The notes under the pieces were generated by a model. The model worked only from the letters and a program-made list of their open reading frames with translations, was not told the DNA's origin and made no database searches. From positions 3,596,001 to 3,660,000 of the forward strand of contig NZ_JAUSYU010000001.1 of assembly GCF_030817075.1 (NCBI RefSeq): a DNA stretch of 64,000 nt, in the 5' to 3' direction. Made by a program: the position numbers and the translations under genes. This document shows positions 62,372 through 64,000 of this stretch, in pieces. Positions within the stretch are counted from its first letter, which is position 1; every line of letters starts with the position of its first letter. The stretch is from Arthrobacter sp. V1I9. GTDB lineage: Bacteria > Actinomycetota > Actinomycetes > Actinomycetales > Micrococcaceae.

Positions 62372-63395
62372 TCAGCCGGAACAAACGGCAGTGCTTTGCC
62401 GGACAACAAGGGATGTTGCAAGATCAAGACGCAGGTTGTTGGGCCGCTCGCCTTCCCGGAGGCGCAGGACCATCCGGGCTGCCTCTTCAGCCATTTCTAT
62501 CAGTGGCTGGTGCACTGTAGTCAGCGCCGGGCTGGACCAGCGTGCCACCTGAAGGTCGTCATATCCCACAATGGACAGCTGGGCCGGGACGGAAATCCCC
62601 AGCTGGCGGGCTGCGTCCAGCACGCCGAGGGCCTGCAGGTCGCTGCCGGCGAAGATGGCGGTGGGCCGCTGCTCCATCTCCAGCAGCTCACGGGCATGGT
62701 GCCGGCCCCCGTCCACGTGGAAGTCGCCATATCGGATGAGGGTACGGTCAATGGGAATGCCTGCGGTGTTCAGGGCGGAGTTGTAGCCATCGATCCGCGC
62801 CAGGGAGCACATCATGTCCTCGGGGCCGGAGATGGCGGCAATCCGCGTATGACCGAGCTCGATGAGGTGCCGGGTGGCCATCATGCCCCCGGCCCAGTTT
62901 GCCGACCCAACGGAAGGAACGTCCGGGGCAGGGTCACCAGCCGGGTCGATGATCACGAACGGAATGGAGCGGGCATCCAGTTGCTGCCGGTACTCCTGCG
63001 GCAGATCCGAAAAGACGAGGACAACCCCGGCGGGCCGGCGGGCCAGCACGCCTTCGATCCAGTCCGCTCCAGGCGCATGCCTGGTGCCGCTCTCAGTGAG
63101 GATGACGCTCATCCCGTTCGCCTTCGCGACGTTCTCGACGCCGCGGATGATTTCCAGCGCCCAGGCACTTTCAAGCTCATGGAAAACGAGCTCCAGGAGT
63201 GCCGACCTGGATGCGGTGGCCTTCCGCCGCTTGTAGCCGTGCTCCTCCAGCAGTTCCTCAACTTTCGAACGGGTTTTTCGAGAAACGTCGGAGCGGCCGT
63301 TCAAAACCTTCGAAATTAGTCGACAGCGATACGCCCGCCTCCTCCGCCAATTGAGCGAGGGTGACGCGCGTGTCGGACGATACGGGGCTGGACAT
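62372..63395 (-). pseudogene. LacI-family regulator, frameshifted in the recognition helix
   Basis: Read from ATG 63395 (TATGCT 7 nt upstream), the first frame gives SSDTRVTLAQLAEEAGVSLS, a normal LacI HTH. At 63317-63318 one extra A shifts the frame; the following frame reads ISKVLNGRSDVSRKTRSKVE and a complete effector domain through AQLSIVGYDDLQVARWSSPA. Removal of one A restores LSTISKVLNGR. The ~300-residue effector half is intact. Either the gene is inactivated or the sequence has an indel error. It probably regulates the divergent sugar-binding protein. Confidence 0.82.
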
Positions 63396-63491
63396 GAGGT
63401 CCAGCATAGCGGGAGTTCCGCGAGTTGCCACCAAAAATGCCGCCACCTTGCGTCCACAATGTAACGCAACTTACACTTGCTGGCATCACAT

Positions 63492-63521
63492 AACTTTCGG
63501 TCAAAATATCGAAACTTTCGA
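63492..63521. promoter_or_regulatory. Operator-like repeats at the sugar-binding-protein promoter
   Basis: TCGAAACTTTCGA (63509-63521) has perfect arms around one base, and AACTTTCG occurs at 63492-63499 and 63513-63520, 21 bp apart. This lies in the divergent promoter between the LacI-family gene and the binding-protein gene and is the likely LacI site. Confidence 0.55.
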
Positions 63522-63534
63522 GAGGCGTTCGAAG

Positions 63535-64000
63535 ATGAACCTAAATGGATGGGTGGCCCGCAGCATAGCTGGCGGCGCCGCTCTTGCCCTGGGCCTGACG
63601 ATGGCCGGCTGCTCCGGCGAGTCCGGTGCGTCAAGCCGGCCCGAAAATGAGCTTCATGTGGCGATGTACGGCGATGCAGGCAACACGGTGGAGCAGAAAC
63701 TGATCGACACCTTCAACGCAACCTCCGACGTGAAGATCGTCCTCGACAAGATCCCTGGCGCCGAGTACCAGTCCAAGCTGCAGACCATCATTGACACCCC
63801 CTCCGCGCCTGACATCTTTTTCAACTGGGGCGGCGGCAGCATTAAGAACTTCGTCGAAGCCGACCTGCTGCTTCCCCTTGACGACTTCATCAAGGAAGAC
63901 CCGCAGCTGAAGGATGCATTCCTCCCCTCCGTGTTCGAGACCGCCGTCGTTGATGGCAAGGCATACGGAATTCCCATGCGCGGAACCCAGCCGGTAATGC
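63535..64000 (+). CDS. Sugar ABC transporter binding lipoprotein (partial, runs off the right edge)
   Basis: The first 155 residues are visible. Signal peptide with lipobox: AGGAALALGLTMAGC, then ELHVAMYGDAGNTVEQKLID, the start of a family-1 solute-binding domain. SD GAGAGG lies 10 nt upstream. It probably binds xylo-oligosaccharides or another sugar, with permease genes expected beyond the window. It is divergent from the LacI-family gene. Confidence 0.85.
   Translation, partial: MNLNGWVARSIAGGAALALGLTMAGCSGESGASSRPENELHVAMYGDAGNTVEQKLIDTFNATSDVKIVLDKIPGAEYQSKLQTIIDTPSAPDIFFNWGGGSIKNFVEADLLLPLDDFIKEDPQLKDAFLPSVFETAVVDGKAYGIPMRGTQPVM

Noticed and set aside
1..64000. tRNA, rRNA, riboswitch, integrase or transposase genes
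   Set aside because: Looked for in all gaps and reading frames; none recognisable.

Overview
The window is high-GC actinobacterial chromosome. Codon bias, gene content and the organisation of the sarcosine oxidase, xylan and hexonate loci fit Arthrobacter, Pseudarthrobacter or a related member of the Micrococcaceae. This is inferred from composition and protein similarity by eye; no rRNA or tRNA gene is present to settle it. Almost everything here is catabolic or regulatory. I see no phage, transposase, plasmid or CRISPR genes.

Region 1 (1-14.7 kb) is one-carbon and methylamine catabolism. A Rieske glycine betaine monooxygenase (gbcA, cut by the left edge) is divergent from a LysR regulator. 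IclR, CBS-domain, MFS and GntR genes follow. Then comes a tightly overlapped operon glyA-soxB-soxD-soxA-soxG-sdaA-purU. It demethylates sarcosine to glycine, converts glycine plus methylene-THF to serine, deaminates serine to pyruvate, and recycles formyl-THF. The matching supply pathway lies at 20.2-26.3 kb: choline dehydrogenase betA, betaine aldehyde dehydrogenase betB, an APC permease and a BetI-like TetR repressor with two operator-like palindromes. Together these loci cover choline to pyruvate, except for the dimethylglycine step and the GbcA reductase.

Region 2 (14.7-20.2 kb) holds an AbiEi/DUF559 endonuclease-like gene bracketed by inverted arrays of a 32-bp repeat, then a PucR regulator divergent from an NCS1 nucleobase permease and a PuuE-like deacetylase. 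Region 3 (26.3-41 kb) has a paired SMR efflux pump with its TetR, an orphan ABC binding protein, a fructokinase-like kinase, a hydrolase and a GYD protein. It continues with a nucleoside hydrolase-MFS-ribokinase operon behind LacI-type operators, an XRE-cupin/EamA pair, a LacI regulator, a secreted M1 peptidase and a RelA/SpoT-domain alarmone synthetase. Two related ~60-bp palindromes with compensatory arm changes sit at the 3' ends of the two PfkB-family kinase genes in this region.

Region 4 (41-48 kb) is a PucR-controlled amidohydrolase/MHS transporter/M20 operon plus an N-carbamoyl-amino-acid hydrolase, with unknown substrate. Region 5 (48.2-56.5 kb) is a complete hexonate operon: ABC uptake without its own ATPase, galactonate-type and mannonate-type dehydratases, KDG kinase and KDPG aldolase, with a divergent FadR-type GntR regulator and operator. 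Region 6 (56.8-64 kb) is xylan/xylose use: xylose isomerase, CE4 deacetylase, LacI, GH10 xylanase, aldose epimerase, a second LacI and a sugar-binding lipoprotein. Three single-base frame anomalies cluster in the last 3 kb (xylanase tail, epimerase start, second LacI).

A recurring pattern is a TANNNT box exactly 6 nt upstream of the start codon without a convincing Shine-Dalgarno site. It occurs at eight genes, mostly regulators, and suggests leaderless transcripts; it also fixes several otherwise ambiguous starts.
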